From positions 1 through 64,000 of the forward strand of contig JADHOC010000012.1 of assembly GCA_016779205.1 (NCBI GenBank): 64,000 nt of DNA. Direction: 5' to 3'. Positions 25,848 to 34,708 of the stretch are shown here, piece by piece. The DNA comes from Planctomycetota bacterium (GTDB lineage Bacteria > Planctomycetota > UBA1135 > GCA-002686595). Made by a program: the position numbers and the translations under genes. Every line of letters starts with the position of its first letter. The stretch's first letter is position 1. The notes beneath the pieces were generated by a model. The model was not told the origin of the DNA. It made no database searches and saw only the letters and a list, made by a program, of their open reading frames with translations.

Positions 25848-26007
25848 CGGTTCGGGAACCGCGGGCGCAGCCCGCCCCCGTTCCCTGGCCCGATCCGCGG
25901 TGCTGTTCCGGCGGGCCCGCCGCCCCCCCCGGCGGCACCACCGGAGGGCAGAACCGGCGGCAGCTTGGGGGTAGAATGTTCCGCCGCTTCCCGCTCGATC
26001 GCACGCC

Positions 26008-27009
26008 GTGACCTTCCTCTACATCGCCGCCGCCACTCTCCTCGTCGGCTTCCTCTTTGAGGCCGTCGCGCGCCGTTGGGATCGCAAGCGCTGGCCCCGG
26101 CCCGGTCGGCAGGTCGACGTCGGAGGGCACGGCCTCCACGCCCGGGTCTTTGGCGACGGAGAGCGGGTCATCGTCTTCGAGGCGGACGAGGGCGCCTGGT
26201 CCACCCACTGGGGCCGGCTCCCCGAGGAGCTCGGGAAGATCGCCACCTCGGTGGTCTATGACCGCGCAGGCCTGGGGTGGAGCGAGGGCGGACCGCCGCC
26301 CCGAGACGTGGAGACGCTGGCGCGAGAACTGCACCACCTGCTGCAACAGCTCGCCCCCGGACGACCCGTCATTCTCGTGGGGCATGGCACCGGCGCAGGG
26401 GTGGCCCGGACCTACGCGCACCGATACCCGTTCGAGACCTCCGCGCTGGTGCTCGTCGATCCCATGCACGAGGGCTTCGGCGACCTGCTGCGCCGTGAGC
26501 AAGTCACGCCGCTCAAGCCCTCGGCGCTGGGGATGGGGCTCGCCTCGCTCCTGGGCCGCTTCGGGGTGCTGCGGCTGATGAACGCACGGCAGTCCCCCAA
26601 CGAACACCTGCCGCTCCCCGCGCCCCTGCGCGCGGAACTCGACGCCCACGAGCTCGCGCCCGGGGTCCGGCGCGCCGCTGCGGCCGAGATGGAGTGCGAG
26701 GCCCAGAACGTGGAGTACCTCTCCGGCCTCCCGGCGACCCCGGAGCTCCCGATCCGCGCCCTCATCTCCACCGAGACCCTCCCGGCCTCCGAGGCGCCCG
26801 CGGACTATCCCCACGAGACCTACAACCGTCTCTGGACGGAGCAGAGCGCGGCCTTCCTCGAGCTCTCCAGGCGGGCGCAGCGCGTGATCCTGGAAGGATC
26901 CGGCCATCAGCTCCAACTCGAGCGGCCCGAGATCGTTCTTGAGGCCATCCTCGAGGCCATCGGCGAGGTCGAAGAGGTTGAGGCTCTCCGCGCGGCGGAG
27001 GAGTCCTGA
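26008..27009 (+). CDS. alpha/beta hydrolase-fold protein without the nucleophile
   Basis: 333 residues from a GTG start with an N-terminal membrane anchor (LYIAAATLLVGFLFEAVARR). The fold matches lipid/epoxide-hydrolase-like proteins: VIVFEADEGAWSTHWGRL (oxyanion region), VVYDRAGLGWSEGG, the elbow VGHGTGAG, a D in LVLVDPMH, and the His in EGSGHQLQLERPE. In catalytic members the elbow is GHSxG; here it reads GHGTG, so the Ser is replaced by Gly. The acid and His look intact. Either the protein is a binding/scaffold member or it uses another chemistry. A tandem 11-bp repeat lies in the gap that follows. Confidence 0.82.
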   Translation: MTFLYIAAATLLVGFLFEAVARRWDRKRWPRPGRQVDVGGHGLHARVFGDGERVIVFEADEGAWSTHWGRLPEELGKIATSVVYDRAGLGWSEGGPPPRDVETLARELHHLLQQLAPGRPVILVGHGTGAGVARTYAHRYPFETSALVLVDPMHEGFGDLLRREQVTPLKPSALGMGLASLLGRFGVLRLMNARQSPNEHLPLPAPLRAELDAHELAPGVRRAAAAEMECEAQNVEYLSGLPATPELPIRALISTETLPASEAPADYPHETYNRLWTEQSAAFLELSRRAQRVILEGSGHQLQLERPEIVLEAILEAIGEVEEVEALRAAEES

Positions 27010-27063
27010 GGGGCGCTGAGCTGCGCCTCGCTGGACATCGCCCGCGTCACTTTCTTCCCGATC

Positions 27064-27085
27064 GCCCGGCGGCCGCCCGGCGGCC
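27064..27085 (+). repeat. two direct copies of an 11-bp unit
   Basis: GCCCGGCGGCC occurs twice without spacing in the 218-nt gap between the hydrolase-fold gene and the TPR gene. Too short to be more than slippage of G+C-rich DNA. The rest of the gap shows nothing I can support. Confidence 0.5.
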
Positions 27086-27227
27086 GTACCATGCCCCGGC
27101 GAGAGGCACGCTGCACCGTGCCCACCCCACCAGAGCGCCCGACCCCGGGCCCTGCAGAGCCCGAGAGTTCGCGACCCGCCCGATCACCGCGGGGGCACCA
27201 CGCCGCCCCCTCACCACGAACCGCCAG

Positions 27228-28949
27228 ATGATGCGCCCCAACCCCATCGCACGATCGCTCCAGGGAGCGGCCCTGGTCGCCCTCGCCGGCCTGAGCGGCG
27301 CTGCACAGGCCCAGGAGCCCTCCGCCACCGTGGGAGACCCGCCCACGATCGCCGACACCTCCGCCATGGACCCCGGCCTCGTGCGACTCCTGGACGAGCT
27401 GCTCGCCGAGATCGCCGCCAACCCCACGAGCGCCGACGCCCGGGCGGAGCTCGGCCTCGCCTACGAGGGGAACACCATCTGGTCCCTGGCCGAGCGCTGC
27501 TACGACCAGTCGCTCCAGCTCGACGCCGAGGGCACCCAGTGGCTCTTCCGAAGGGGGATCTGCCGCTTCGCCTCCGGGGACCTCGAGCTCGCCATTGGCG
27601 ACCTGCGAGCGACCGCCGAGGTCTTCAAGAACACGCCGGTGGTCCAGGCGCGACTCGGCGACGCGCTGCGCATCGCCGGCGAGCTGGAGGCCGCCGAGGC
27701 GGCGTGGCGCCGGGCCATCGCGGCCGAGGAGCGTCAGCCCCAGGTGGTGCGCTACGCGGCGAGCCGCGTGGGCCTCGCCCAGTCGCTGCTCGACCTCGAG
27801 CAGCCCGAGGAGGCCGCCGCCCTCTGCCGGGAGGCCCTCGAGCTCGCGCCCGGCTATCGCCACGCGCACTACACCCTGGGCCTCGCGCTGCTGGAGCTCG
27901 GGAAGGACGAGGCGGGTGAGGTCGAACTGATCGCCGGCGAGAACGCGTTCCCCGAGTTCCCCCCGGGCCCCCACACGGCGCGGCTGCGCGCGTACGGACG
28001 CGGCTTCGGGAGGCGGATGATGGTCATCGAGAACCTCGTCCAGGCCGGCGAGCTCGAGGAGGCCAACCGCAGGCTCGCAGAGATCATGGAGAGCCGGGGA
28101 GACGAGTACCTCGTGCTCAACCTCGCGGCGCGCGTCGCCCAGCGCAGCGGCGACGGCACCCGGGCGCGGGAGCTGCTGGCCCAGAGCCTCGAGGCCTCCC
28201 CGAACGAGCCCTCCACTCTGATCCAGTCTTGCCTGCTCGACCTGCAGGAGGCCGGACAGATCGCGGGCCAGCTCACCAACATGCAGCAGATGGCCGCCCA
28301 GGGAGCGACGCTGGATCCGGCCGTCATGACCCAGCTCCAGGATCGCGGGAAGGCCCTCTGCACCACCGCCCTCGAGAGCGCGACCGCCGCCGCCACCGCG
28401 GCCCCCACGGTGGGCTCCAACCACTACTGGGTCGGCGTCAGTCACCAGACGGCGGCCAGCTTCGCGGCCGACCAGAACGCCATGGGCCAGTCCCTCCAGA
28501 CGGCGCTCGCCTCGTTCCAGATGGCCCAGCGGCTCGGCTGCACGGAACCCGGGTTCAACATGCAGCTCGCCAACCTGTACGCGCAGATGGGCCGCCCGCG
28601 GGAGATGCTGCGGTACGCCCTGCGGCACCTGGACGCCGTCCCGCGGGACACCACAGCGCTGTCCACCGTCATCCAGGCGCTGATCTCCAACCAGCGCACC
28701 GCAGAGATCAAGCCCTACATCGAGCGGCTGCGGGCGGCCGGCGCCGGGCAGCTCCCCGCCCTGCAGTTTTGCGTCCAGGCCTACCTGACGATCGCCGACT
28801 TCGACGGCGCCGAGGCGGCCCTCGCGGAGTTCGAGGCCGCTGGCCCCGGGAATCCCCAGGTGGCCCAGTTCGTCACCGCGGTCCAGGCCCACATCGCCCG
28901 CGAGCGGCCGAAGGCCCCCGCGCCCGCCGCGGGCGGCGACCGACCCTGA
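27228..28949 (+). CDS. exported TPR-repeat protein
   Basis: 573 residues with a signal peptide ending AAQAQ. The mature protein is made of TPR-like helix pairs across its whole length (for example AELGLAYEGNTIWSLAERCYD, LAIGDLRATAEVF, AASRVGLAQSLLDLEQPEEA, HAHYTLGLALLELGKDEAG, LNLAARVAQRSGDGTRA). No enzyme domain was seen, so it is probably a periplasmic protein-protein scaffold. It precedes the CRTAC1/ASPIC protein gene by 55 nt on the same strand; TPR and CRTAC1 proteins are often paired in planctomycetes and related phyla, so they probably work together. Confidence 0.87.
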   Translation: MMRPNPIARSLQGAALVALAGLSGAAQAQEPSATVGDPPTIADTSAMDPGLVRLLDELLAEIAANPTSADARAELGLAYEGNTIWSLAERCYDQSLQLDAEGTQWLFRRGICRFASGDLELAIGDLRATAEVFKNTPVVQARLGDALRIAGELEAAEAAWRRAIAAEERQPQVVRYAASRVGLAQSLLDLEQPEEAAALCREALELAPGYRHAHYTLGLALLELGKDEAGEVELIAGENAFPEFPPGPHTARLRAYGRGFGRRMMVIENLVQAGELEEANRRLAEIMESRGDEYLVLNLAARVAQRSGDGTRARELLAQSLEASPNEPSTLIQSCLLDLQEAGQIAGQLTNMQQMAAQGATLDPAVMTQLQDRGKALCTTALESATAAATAAPTVGSNHYWVGVSHQTAASFAADQNAMGQSLQTALASFQMAQRLGCTEPGFNMQLANLYAQMGRPREMLRYALRHLDAVPRDTTALSTVIQALISNQRTAEIKPYIERLRAAGAGQLPALQFCVQAYLTIADFDGAEAALAEFEAAGPGNPQVAQFVTAVQAHIARERPKAPAPAAGGDRP

Positions 28950-29004
28950 ACCCAGCCCGCCCGCCGTCCGCCCCCCACGTCACCGCCCAGTCCTCCCACC
29001 GACG

Positions 29005-30702
29005 ATGATCACCTCCCTCTCGCTGCTCGCCCTGATCACCCCTGCCGCCGCGCAGGACGCCACCCCGGCCCCCGTCTGGTTTCGCGAGGTCGGTGCCGCG
29101 GCTGGCGTGGACTTCGTGCACATGGCGGACCGCACCGACCGGCACCGCTTCCCCGAGATCATGGGCGGCGGCGTCGCGATGCTCGACCACGACGGCGACG
29201 GCGACCTCGACCTCTATCTGGTTCAGGGGGGGATCCTGGGCGAGGCGCCCGAGGGGGTCGAGCGCCCCGGGAACCGCCTCTTTAGGAACGACACCGAGCC
29301 GGGCGGCCCCCTGCGCTTCACGGACGTGACCGAGGAAGCGGGGGTGGGCAGCACTGCGTATGGCATGGGCGCGGCCTGCGGGGACTTCGACCGGGACGGG
29401 GACACGGACCTGTTCGTGACCAACGTCGGACCGAACGTCATGTACGTGAACAACGGGGACGGCACCTTCACCGACAAGACGGCCAAGCTCAAGGTGGGCG
29501 ATCCGCGCTGGGCCACGAGCGCCGCGATGTTCGACGCCAACGGCGACGGCAAGCTCGACCTCTATGTCGTGAACAACCTCGGCTGGTCGGACTCGATCGA
29601 GATCGAGTGCTTCAACTACTACGGCGAGCCCGACTACTGCAGCCCGAACAACTACAACGCGCCCTCGGCGGACGTCTTCTACACGTTCGGACGGCTCGGC
29701 TTCACCGACGCCACCCTGCGGACCGGAATCGACGCGGCCTTCGGGAACGGCCTCGGTCTCGCGGTGGGCGACTCGGACCTCGACGGTGACCTCGACGTCT
29801 ACGTGGCGAACGACGCCACCACCAACCTGCTCTGGGTCAACGACGGGCGCGCCATCTTCGAGGACCGCGGGATCCGGGCAGGCTGCGGCTTGAACGGCAA
29901 CGGGACCCCCGAGGCCGGGATGGGCGTCCAGTTCGTCGACCTCGACGAGGACGGCGACCTCGACCTCTACATGACCCACCTGCGGCGCGAGACGAACACG
30001 TTCTATCGGAACCGCAACGGCAAGTTCAGCGACATGAGCAACACCACCGGGACCGCCGGGGTGAGCATCAAGTTCACGGGCTTCGGAATGGGCTTCCAGG
30101 ACTTCGACCTCGACGGGACGCTCGACCTCTACGTGGCCAACGGCGCCGTCCAGGCCTGGAAGGAGAGTGAGCGCTTCGACCCCGAGGACCCCTACGCCGA
30201 ACCCAACCACCTGTTCCGCGGGACCCGCAAGGGCAAGCGCGTCACGTTCAAGCTCACGCAGCCCGCCGGCGCCACCCCGGACCCGATCATCGGCGTCAGC
30301 CGCGGCGCCGCCTTCGGGGACCTCGAGGGAGACGGGGACGTGGACATCGTCGTCGTCGACCTGGACGCCCGGGTGAAGGTGCTCGAGAACATCGCCCCCC
30401 GCGAGGGCGCTGCCGCGAGCTGGGTGGGCTTCCAGGCGACCTCGGGCAAGAAGGGCGCCATCGTCCACGGCGCGACGGTCTCCATCGCGCGCGACGAGGA
30501 GGGCAAGCGCCAGTACCGCCAGGCCAACCCCGCCTACAGCTACCTCTCGAGCAACGACCCGCGGGCCCACTTCGGCCTCGGCGGCGCCGCCGTGGCCCGG
30601 GACGTCCAGGTGCGCTGGCCCGACGGCTCCGTGGAGCTGTTCGGGGACCGCCCCGCCGGCGAGTACCACGTCCTGCAGCAGGGCGCCGGCCAGAAGCAGT
30701 GA
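29005..30702 (+). CDS. CRTAC1/ASPIC-UnbV family secreted FG-GAP protein
   Basis: 565 residues with a signal peptide (ending PAAAQ). It carries seven FG-GAP/VCBS-type repeats with the calcium-binding pattern DxDxDGxxD: DHDGDGDLDLYLVQ, DFDRDGDTDLFV, DANGDGKLDLYV, DSDLDGDLDVYV, DLDEDGDLDLYM, DFDLDGTLDLYV and DLEGDGDVDIVV. The C-terminus is the ASPIC/UnbV domain (VSRGAAFGDLEG, GKKGAIVHGATVSI, AHFGLGG, VQVRWPDGSVELF). The fold is a calcium-bound beta-propeller. Found in exported proteins of unknown partner; the TPR gene just upstream is a plausible one. Confidence 0.93.
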   Translation: MITSLSLLALITPAAAQDATPAPVWFREVGAAAGVDFVHMADRTDRHRFPEIMGGGVAMLDHDGDGDLDLYLVQGGILGEAPEGVERPGNRLFRNDTEPGGPLRFTDVTEEAGVGSTAYGMGAACGDFDRDGDTDLFVTNVGPNVMYVNNGDGTFTDKTAKLKVGDPRWATSAAMFDANGDGKLDLYVVNNLGWSDSIEIECFNYYGEPDYCSPNNYNAPSADVFYTFGRLGFTDATLRTGIDAAFGNGLGLAVGDSDLDGDLDVYVANDATTNLLWVNDGRAIFEDRGIRAGCGLNGNGTPEAGMGVQFVDLDEDGDLDLYMTHLRRETNTFYRNRNGKFSDMSNTTGTAGVSIKFTGFGMGFQDFDLDGTLDLYVANGAVQAWKESERFDPEDPYAEPNHLFRGTRKGKRVTFKLTQPAGATPDPIIGVSRGAAFGDLEGDGDVDIVVVDLDARVKVLENIAPREGAAASWVGFQATSGKKGAIVHGATVSIARDEEGKRQYRQANPAYSYLSSNDPRAHFGLGGAAVARDVQVRWPDGSVELFGDRPAGEYHVLQQGAGQKQ

Positions 30703-30709
30703 GACGCTG

Positions 30710-30731
30710 GGCGCCGCCTCCGGGCGGCGCC
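30710..30731 (+). terminator. hairpin after the CRTAC1 gene
   Basis: A perfect 9-bp stem GGCGCCGCC/GGCGGCGCC with loop TCCG lies 8 nt after the stop at 30702. It argues for an end of transcript there, and for the next gene starting at 30741 rather than at the overlapping GTG at 30699. Confidence 0.5.
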
Positions 30732-30740
30732 GTGATCGAC

Positions 30741-31604
30741 ATGGCCACCCCCACCCCCACCCACGTCGCCGCGGTCCTCTTCCGGGAGGCCCCTGCGCTG
30801 GAGCGACTCTTCGAGGTCTACCGCCGGCTCCCGGACACCAGCGACGTGATCCTGGAGTCGACCCACGTCCGCCTGGACACCCCTGCCGGCGTGGTCCACG
30901 CGTCCACCTTCGGTGCGCCCTGGCCCGACATGGACCCCGAATCCCTGGAGGAGCTCGGGGGCACCGGCGCGGGGATCCACCCCGGCTCCCTGCGGCGCGC
31001 CGCGGACCAGAGCGTGGTCTGGCCAGGGGGCTCCCTCGCCGCCGAGGCACACCAGGGCTTCGTTCACCTGATCATGGCCGAGGGCACCGGGACCCCGAAG
31101 GCCCAGGTGGAGGAGCTCGAGCGCCTCGCCCTGGCGATGCTCGCGGACCCTGCCAGCCTGTGCCTCTTCTTCCCCTGGGGCGAGTCCCTGCGCGATGGGC
31201 ACGTGATGGGGCACATCCGCGCCGCGGCCCAGGAGCAGGGGGCCGTCCCCCTGCAGAACTGGGTCAACGGAAGGCTCGCCCAGAGCTCCGAGGGCGCCGT
31301 CATCGCGGACCTCATCGGGCTCGGGCTCGTCGGCCTTCCCGACACCGAGGCGGTCTTCCCCGAGCGCCCGGACCTGCCCCCCTACGAGGTCCTCGGCTTC
31401 CTCCTCGACATCGCCCACCACCTCGCCCTCGAGGGCGGCGCCCTCGAGGAGGGCGTTGTGTACGAGGGGCCTGGCGGGCTGCGCTGGCGCGCGGGTCTCG
31501 ACGTCGACGCACAGATCGAACCCCTCCGGCGCGTGGTGCGCTGGATCCCCCTCGCCCCTGGAGAAGACGCCGGCGAGATCGCCAGCGCGGAGACGGTCGA
31601 GTGA
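30741..31604 (+). CDS. DUF4261-like protein
   Basis: 287 residues from the ATG at 30741; a GTG at 30699 overlapping the previous stop would add 14 residues and run through a hairpin. The order of segments resembles DUF4261: AAVLFREAPALERLFEVYRR at the N-terminus, HASTFGAPWPDM, AHQGFVHLIMAEG, then GLGLVGLPDTEAVFPE and YEVLGFLLDIAHHLALEGGALEEGVVY near the end. Soluble, no signal peptide. No function is established for the family. Its stop overlaps the start of the next gene (GTGA), so the two are coupled. Confidence 0.62.
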   Translation: MATPTPTHVAAVLFREAPALERLFEVYRRLPDTSDVILESTHVRLDTPAGVVHASTFGAPWPDMDPESLEELGGTGAGIHPGSLRRAADQSVVWPGGSLAAEAHQGFVHLIMAEGTGTPKAQVEELERLALAMLADPASLCLFFPWGESLRDGHVMGHIRAAAQEQGAVPLQNWVNGRLAQSSEGAVIADLIGLGLVGLPDTEAVFPERPDLPPYEVLGFLLDIAHHLALEGGALEEGVVYEGPGGLRWRAGLDVDAQIEPLRRVVRWIPLAPGEDAGEIASAETVE

Positions 31605-32335
31605 CCCCCAACAGCAAGAACATCGAGCACTTCGGTGCCACCCTCGCCGCCCTCGACGGGGAGGTGAACTGGGACCTGGTGGCCACGGTCTACTGTGACG
31701 GGGAGGCCGCGGGGTTCTTCGACGAGGAGCGCCGAGGTGCGGTCCTTGATGCGGGCCTCAAGCTCGCCTCCGACCTCGGCGAGGAGCTGGAGCCGGGCGG
31801 CCGGTCGCTCTACGTCGGCGCCGCCGTCGCCGAGCTTGCCCCCATGCTGTTCGAGGCCATCGTCCTCGGCCGCCGCGTCGTGTGGAAGGCGCTGCCATCC
31901 GTCGAGATGGAGGAGCTGACCCGCGCCCTGCGCGCGGTGTCGGTTGAGGGCCGCTCGCCCCTTCCCGTCCCCAAGACCGAGCACTGGGTCGGCCGCGAGC
32001 TCGGCCGCTGCGACCACGTCTGGATGACCAGCGTGCTCACGGACCCCGACGCCTTCCCTGCCCTCCACGACGCCCTGTACGAGCGCCAGGGTACGCCGGA
32101 GGCCGTGGGCGGAGGACACCCGAAGGAGGAGCGTCGCCGGGCCCGCGAGCTGGTCGACGAGGCGCTGATCGCCTCCGGCGAGGGCGCCGTGATCACGACC
32201 TCCGACGAGGAGCTTCAGGTCTGGGAGGCCGCGGCGGAAGAGATCGGGCTCACCCTCGAGGTCGCCCCCACCGGCCGCATGTCCGGGGTCGTGGGCGATG
32301 TCATCCGCCGGGGACGCCTGCGCCACCGGTCCTAG
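31601..32335 (+). CDS. hypothetical protein coupled to the DUF4261-like gene
   Basis: 244 residues from a GTG at 31601 that overlaps the previous TGA. I do not recognise a family. It has a regular alternation of hydrophobic strands and helices (LYVGAAVAELAPMLFEAIVL, VWKALPSVEMEELTRALRAV, ALIASGEGAVITTSDEELQVW), suggesting an alpha/beta fold, and no membrane segment. LYVGAAVAEL is reminiscent of a nucleotide or SAM loop, but no complete motif is present. Codon usage and overlap with the upstream gene support it as real. A 93-nt gap to Ppk1 follows with no clear hairpin. Confidence 0.6.
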   Translation: MTPNSKNIEHFGATLAALDGEVNWDLVATVYCDGEAAGFFDEERRGAVLDAGLKLASDLGEELEPGGRSLYVGAAVAELAPMLFEAIVLGRRVVWKALPSVEMEELTRALRAVSVEGRSPLPVPKTEHWVGRELGRCDHVWMTSVLTDPDAFPALHDALYERQGTPEAVGGGHPKEERRRARELVDEALIASGEGAVITTSDEELQVWEAAAEEIGLTLEVAPTGRMSGVVGDVIRRGRLRHRS

Positions 32336-32428
32336 CGCATCAAATCGGAGCAGATGCCCCCCATTGGCTGCGCGCCGCTCCTTTGCCTCTAGCGGCCCGG
32401 GAGGCCAAGACGAGACTTAGGGATAGGC

Positions 32429-34621
32429 ATGGTCGAAAGTAGCAGCTCGAAGGGCCCGCGCCCCGAGGACGGAGTGACGAAGGCGCCGGGGGAGGCCCCT
32501 GCAGATCACGACGGAGCGGCGCCCGAGCACTTCATCAACCGCGAGCTCAGCCTCCTCGAATTCAACCGGCGCGTCCTCGCACAGGCTCTGGACGAGTCCA
32601 TCCCGCTCCTCGAGCGCCTCCGGTTCCTGACCATCTCGAGTACCAACCTCGACGAGTTCTTCGAGGTCCGCAAGGCCTCCCACCAGGAACGCCTGACGCT
32701 CCGATCCAGCAGCATCGGCTTCGACGGCCGCTCCACCCACCAGCTCCTGGGTGACATCTCCACCGAGGCCGCCGAGCTCGTGCGTGAGCAGTACGAGGTC
32801 CTCAACGACGTCCTCCTCCCGCTGCTCGCCTCCGAGGGGATCCACGTGCTCAAGCGCCAGCTGTGGAAGCCGGACCAGGCGGCGTGGATCCAGGGGTTCT
32901 TCGGCAAGGAGGTCGAGCCGATCCTGACCCCCGTCGGGCTCGACCCCTCCCACCCGTTCCCCAAGATCCTCAACAAGAGCCTCAACTTCATCGTGATCGT
33001 CGAGGGCGACGACGCCTTCGGCCGTGACACCGGGCTCGGGGTGGTCCAGGTCCCCCGCGCTCTCCCCAGGCTCATCTCCCTGCCCCCCTCCGTCCGCGGC
33101 GACGAGCTGGCCTTCGTGCTCCTGTCGTCCGTCATCCACGCCCACGTGGAGACGCTCTTCCCGGGCATGCGCGTGGTCGGCTGCCACCAGTTCCGCGTCA
33201 CCCGGAACAGCGAGCTGTGGGTGGACGACGAGGAGGTCGAGAACATCCTCGAGGCCCTCGAGGGAGAGCTGCCCGAGCGCAAGTATGCCGAGGCCGTGCG
33301 CCTCGAGGTGGCCGCCGATTGCCCCGAGAAGGTGGTGCGCTTCCTGCGGCAGCGCTTCGAGCTGGAGAACGCCGACGTCTACCGCGTCCAGGGCCCCGTC
33401 AACGTGGGGCGCCTCGACGTGCTCCACGGCATGGTGGACCGCCCCGATCTCAAGTACCCGCCGCTGACCCCGCGCATCCCCCGGGCCCTGGCCCGCGCGG
33501 AGGACCCGTTCGTGGCGGTGCGAGAACGCGACATCCTCCTGCACCACCCCTACGAGTCCTTCGCTCCGGTGATCGACCTGGTGCGCCGCGCGGCCGCGGA
33601 CCCGGACGTCCTCGCCATCAAGCAGACCCTGTATCGCACGGAACGGAATTCTGCCATCGTCGCCGCCCTCGTCGAGGCCGCGAAGAACGGCAAGCAGGTG
33701 GTCGCGGTCGTCGAGCTCCGCGCTCGCTTCGACGAGGCTGAGAACATCGACCTGGCGAACCAGCTCCAGGAGGTGGGCGCCCAGGTCGTGTACGGGATCG
33801 TGGGCTACAAGACCCACTCCAAGATGACGCTGATCGTCCGCCGGGAGCCGGACGGGCTCGTCCGGTACGTCCACCTCGGTACGGGCAATTACCACGCGCG
33901 GACCGCCCGGACCTACACCGACCTGGGCTTCCTGACCGCGGATCCACGGATCGCCGAGGACGTCCACCTGGTCTTCCATCGCCTCACCGGGCTGGGCGCC
34001 ACACGCCCCCTCCAGCTCCTGCTCGACGCACCGTTCACCCTCCGCCAGGACATGCGCCGGCGCATCAGGAACGAGGCAGACAACGCGCGGGCGGGACGCC
34101 CCGCGCGGATCATCGCGAAGATGAACGCGCTCACGGAGGTGAACACGATCCGCGCCCTCTACGAGGCGAGCTCCGCGGGCGTCAAGATTGACCTGATCGT
34201 CCGCGGCGCCTGCTGCGCGAGGCCGGGGATTCCCGGCATCTCAGAGAACATCCGTGTCCGGTCCGTCCTCGGCCGCTTCCTCGAACACTCGCGGCTCTTC
34301 TACTTCGAGGACGGGGGCCGCGGGGCCGTCTTCGCCTCGAGCGCGGACTGGATGTCCCGCAACCTGTACCGCCGGGTGGAGACCTGCTTCCCCATCCTCG
34401 ACCCCTCGCTGAAGAAGCGCGTCATTGAGGAAGACCTGCTGGTCTACCTCGGGGACGAGGTCGCTGCCTGGGAGCTCCAACCGGACGGGAGCCACCGCCG
34501 CACGGGCGGCGACCGGGATCCGCAGCAGGAGATCCTCCGGCGGATGGGCATCGGATTCGATGCCGATCGTCCCGATCCGGACCTCTCCGGCGGCGGGATT
34601 CACGGACTGCGGTCGGTCTAG
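32429..34621 (+). CDS. ppk1: polyphosphate kinase 1
   Basis: 730 residues, normal for Ppk1. It polymerises the gamma-phosphate of ATP into polyphosphate, reversibly. Markers: the N-terminal FINRELSLLEFNRRVLAQA, FLTISSTNLDEFFEVR, the phospholipase-D-like core with YKTHSKMTLIVRRE carrying the first catalytic His, HLGTGNYHARTARTYTDLG, and the second His in RFLEHSRLFYF, after CCARPGIPGISENIRVRS. The ATG at 32429 is preceded by a purine-rich stretch. The matching exopolyphosphatase-like gene lies about 2 kb downstream on the other strand. Confidence 0.97.
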   Translation: MVESSSSKGPRPEDGVTKAPGEAPADHDGAAPEHFINRELSLLEFNRRVLAQALDESIPLLERLRFLTISSTNLDEFFEVRKASHQERLTLRSSSIGFDGRSTHQLLGDISTEAAELVREQYEVLNDVLLPLLASEGIHVLKRQLWKPDQAAWIQGFFGKEVEPILTPVGLDPSHPFPKILNKSLNFIVIVEGDDAFGRDTGLGVVQVPRALPRLISLPPSVRGDELAFVLLSSVIHAHVETLFPGMRVVGCHQFRVTRNSELWVDDEEVENILEALEGELPERKYAEAVRLEVAADCPEKVVRFLRQRFELENADVYRVQGPVNVGRLDVLHGMVDRPDLKYPPLTPRIPRALARAEDPFVAVRERDILLHHPYESFAPVIDLVRRAAADPDVLAIKQTLYRTERNSAIVAALVEAAKNGKQVVAVVELRARFDEAENIDLANQLQEVGAQVVYGIVGYKTHSKMTLIVRREPDGLVRYVHLGTGNYHARTARTYTDLGFLTADPRIAEDVHLVFHRLTGLGATRPLQLLLDAPFTLRQDMRRRIRNEADNARAGRPARIIAKMNALTEVNTIRALYEASSAGVKIDLIVRGACCARPGIPGISENIRVRSVLGRFLEHSRLFYFEDGGRGAVFASSADWMSRNLYRRVETCFPILDPSLKKRVIEEDLLVYLGDEVAAWELQPDGSHRRTGGDRDPQQEILRRMGIGFDADRPDPDLSGGGIHGLRSV

Positions 34622-34708
34622 CCGGCGAGGCGAGCCGCTAACATCGCGGCCGAGCGGCCCCCGCCTGGAGACCGCCCGCCGACCGCCAACGCCGCTGCCC
34701 CCACCGCC

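Noticed and set aside
26008-27009. Calling the protein an active esterase or epoxide hydrolase
   Set aside because: The nucleophile Ser is replaced by Gly in the GHGTG elbow.
27010-27227. A gene or element in the 218-nt gap with an 11-bp repeat
   Set aside because: Two short copies and a G+C-rich stretch do not make an element, and no reading frame there has protein-like sequence.
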